DNA from: Bradyrhizobium betae
Lineage (GTDB): Bacteria; Pseudomonadota; Alphaproteobacteria; Rhizobiales; Xanthobacteraceae
Reading direction: 5' to 3'
NCBI RefSeq assembly: GCF_008932115.1
Contig: NZ_CP044543.1
Location: 1,860,001 to 1,924,000, forward strand
Length of the DNA stretch: 64,000 bases
Positions 62,664 through 64,000 of this stretch are shown here, piece after piece. Position 1 is the stretch's first letter, and every line of letters starts with the position of its first letter. The notes beneath the pieces are model-generated. The model was not told the origin of the DNA and made no database searches. It was given only the letters and a program-made list of their open reading frames with translations. A program made the position numbers and the translations under genes.

Positions 62664-63581
62664 CTACCAGCTCCCCGAGGCGCCGCCGCCGCCAAAACTG
62701 CCCCCGCCGCCGCTGAAGCCGCCGCTGCTCCCCGACGAGCCGCTGCTCCAGCCGCCTCCCGACGATCCGCCCGACCAAGAGCCGCCGCGCGACCTCCCTG
62801 AGCTGGGCGCCATCGCCGAAAACAGATCGGCAATGAAGCCAATGACGAAGCCGAGGGCGCCAAGACCTAGGGCAAGCGCGGCGGAGCCGAGAATGAACCA
62901 GCTCAGCACGGCGATGATGCCACCGGTCGCCAACGATCCAAGCAACCGCCCCAGCATGGCTCGAAAGAACCCGCCGACCCCGAGCGAAGCGAACAGCGTC
63001 ACGATGAACAGCGGCGCAAGGTCGTCCAGATTGCCGAAATTCACGGTCGGCGAAGGCACCGGCAGCGGCTCGCCGTCGATCACGCGGATCATCCGATCGA
63101 CGCCATCGGAGATGCCGCCGCCAAAATCGCCCGTCCTGAATTTCGGCGTGATGATCTCGTCGATGATGCGCCGCGAGGTCACGTCGGTGAGCACGCCTTC
63201 GAGGCCGTAGCCAACCTCGATGCGCAAATGCCGGTCGTTCTTGGCAACGACGAGGATCGCTCCGTCGTCGATCTTCTTGCGGCCGATCTTCCAGGCCTCG
63301 GCAACGCGGATCGAGAACTGCTCGATCGTCTCCGGCTGCGTCGTCGGCACGATCAAGACGGCGACCTGGCTGCCCTTGCGGGTCTCGAAGTCACGCAGCT
63401 TCTGCGTGAGCGCGGCGACGTCGCTGCTGGAGAGCGTGCCGGTCTGATCGACGACGCGGCCGGTGAGTTGCGGGACGGCGACGTCGGCCGCGGCGGGGAA
63501 TGCGAAGGCGAGGAGGAGTGCAAGCAGCAGGAGGCCGCGGGATGCGAAGGCAGCACAGAGGCGCCACACACTCGCTGTCAT
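62664..63581 (-). CDS. TPM-domain secreted membrane protein (YgcG-like)
   Basis: The 305-residue product has a signal peptide (FASRGLLLLALLLAFAFPAA), a TPM phosphatase-like domain (about 35-170: VPQLTGRVVDQTGTLSSSDV, VAVLIVPTTQPETIEQFSIR, ILVVAKNDRHLRIEVGYGLE), two membrane helices at about 205-265 and a Ser/Gly-rich tail ending GGGGSFGGGGASGSW. The ATG at 63581 lies in the end of a family C repeat, so there is no normal ribosome-binding site; a GTG at 63572 is an alternative start. It is the middle gene of the LemA-TPM-TPM group. Confidence 0.82.
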   Translation of the reverse strand: MTASVWRLCAAFASRGLLLLALLLAFAFPAAADVAVPQLTGRVVDQTGTLSSSDVAALTQKLRDFETRKGSQVAVLIVPTTQPETIEQFSIRVAEAWKIGRKKIDDGAILVVAKNDRHLRIEVGYGLEGVLTDVTSRRIIDEIITPKFRTGDFGGGISDGVDRMIRVIDGEPLPVPSPTVNFGNLDDLAPLFIVTLFASLGVGGFFRAMLGRLLGSLATGGIIAVLSWFILGSAALALGLGALGFVIGFIADLFSAMAPSSGRSRGGSWSGGSSGGGWSSGSSGSSGGFSGGGGSFGGGGASGSW

Positions 63582-63714
63582 CGCCCGCGAAGGCGGGCGA
63601 TCCAGTATTCCAGAGTCCGCAGTGCTTGAACCGAGACGCCGCGGCGTACTGGATTCCCCGCCGGAGCCTGTCATCGGGCTCGCCGAAGGCGAGACCCGGT
63701 GGCGGGGAATGACA
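63576..63714. repeat. Palindromic interspersed repeat, family C, copy 3, with insertion
   Basis: It starts TGTCATCGCCCGCGAAGGCG and ends GCGGGGAATGACA like the other copies, but its right half has an extra hairpin of about 35 bases (GGGCTCGCCGAAGGCGAGACCC) inside CCCCGCC...GGCGGGG. Its left end provides the ATG start of the TPM gene. Confidence 0.8.
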
Positions 63715-63755
63715 GTGGTGGGCTGGGTAAAGCGCATTCGCAAAATCAAACGCAC

Positions 63756-64000
63756 CTACTTCGACGGCGAGGGTGCCGGGTTGAAATCAACCTTCGGCGC
63801 GGTCGATATTTCCTTCTCGTTCTCGACCGAGAAATTCGGCTTCTCCTTGTAGCCGAAGATCATCGCGGTGAAATTGGTCGGGACCGTGCGAATGGTGACG
63901 TTGTACTCCTGCACCGACTTGATGTAGCGGTTGCGCGCCACCGTGATGCGGTTCTCGGTGCCTTCGAGCTGCGACATCAAATCCTTGAACAGCGCATCGG
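63756..64000 (-). CDS. lemA: LemA-family protein, C-terminal fragment
   Basis: Only the last 80 or so codons are in the window; the 5' end lies beyond the right edge. The readable part has the LemA signature DLMSQLEGTENRITVARNRY, then NVTIRTVPTNFTAMIFGYKE and the end FNPAPSPSK. LemA proteins have an N-terminal membrane helix and a helical-bundle domain. It is the first gene of the LemA-TPM-TPM group, and the family C repeat lies between it and the TPM gene. Confidence 0.9.
   Translation of the reverse strand, partial: DALFKDLMSQLEGTENRITVARNRYIKSVQEYNVTIRTVPTNFTAMIFGYKEKPNFSVENEKEISTAPKVDFNPAPSPSK

Overview
The window is high-GC alphaproteobacterial DNA, most likely from a Bradyrhizobium-type member of the Nitrobacteraceae. 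This rests on a ChpT-type histidine phosphotransferase next to cheA, an EipA/DUF1134 envelope protein, a short (about 1000-residue) PutA without a DNA-binding domain but with a divergent Lrp-type regulator, the YcjX/YcjF pair, many proteins known mainly from rhizobia, and several families of short palindromic interspersed repeats. About 60 protein genes, one tRNA gene (Val, CAC), one IS110-type insertion sequence and at least seven repeat families can be supported. No CRISPR array, rRNA or prophage was seen.

Layout. 0-7 kb: 5' end of cheA, chpT, cysQ, a YHS-domain protein, an EipA homologue, a coiled-coil membrane protein, tRNA-Val, a DedA-like/GreA-like pair. 7-18 kb: cell-surface region with small secreted proteins, two outer-membrane beta-barrels, an animal-type haem peroxidase, a roughly 1200-residue glycine-rich repeat protein (four 99-residue VCBS-like repeats) divergent from a LuxR-type regulator, an AraC remnant and an L,D-transpeptidase. 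18-25 kb: mixed metabolic genes and a second L,D-transpeptidase. 25-28.5 kb: a three-gene operon (GTP-cyclohydrolase-II-like, DUF1688, uracil phosphoribosyltransferase-like) that matches the URC route of uracil catabolism. 28.5-31 kb: M48 protease and DUF898 membrane protein. 31-34 kb: two tandem CYP153-like cytochromes P450. 34-42.3 kb: acyl-CoA/2-oxo-acid catabolism (LysR, acyl-CoA dehydrogenase, CaiB/BaiF CoA-transferase, hot-dog hydratase, benzoylformate decarboxylase, an SDR gene broken by a stop codon, MarR with a clear palindromic operator, a second SDR). 42-47.5 kb: PAQR protein, YcjX/YcjF, ArnT-like glycosyltransferase. 47.7-52 kb: a membrane adenylate cyclase combining a His-rich membrane anchor with a 2Fe-2S ferredoxin domain, SorAB-type sulfite dehydrogenase, a cold-shock protein. 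52-56.6 kb: putR/putA and an IS110 element that appears to have split an interspersed repeat. 56.7-64 kb: CoA-transferase, GST, a haem-motif secreted protein, a small membrane protein, and the TPM/LemA group.

The most interesting items are the URC-type uracil operon, whose phosphoribosyltransferase has a rewritten PRPP loop; the redox-type cyclase fusion; the IS110 insertion whose junctions and target can be read from the sequence; the nonsense codon in an SDR gene under a probable MarR operator; and the dense set of palindromic repeat families placed between genes.
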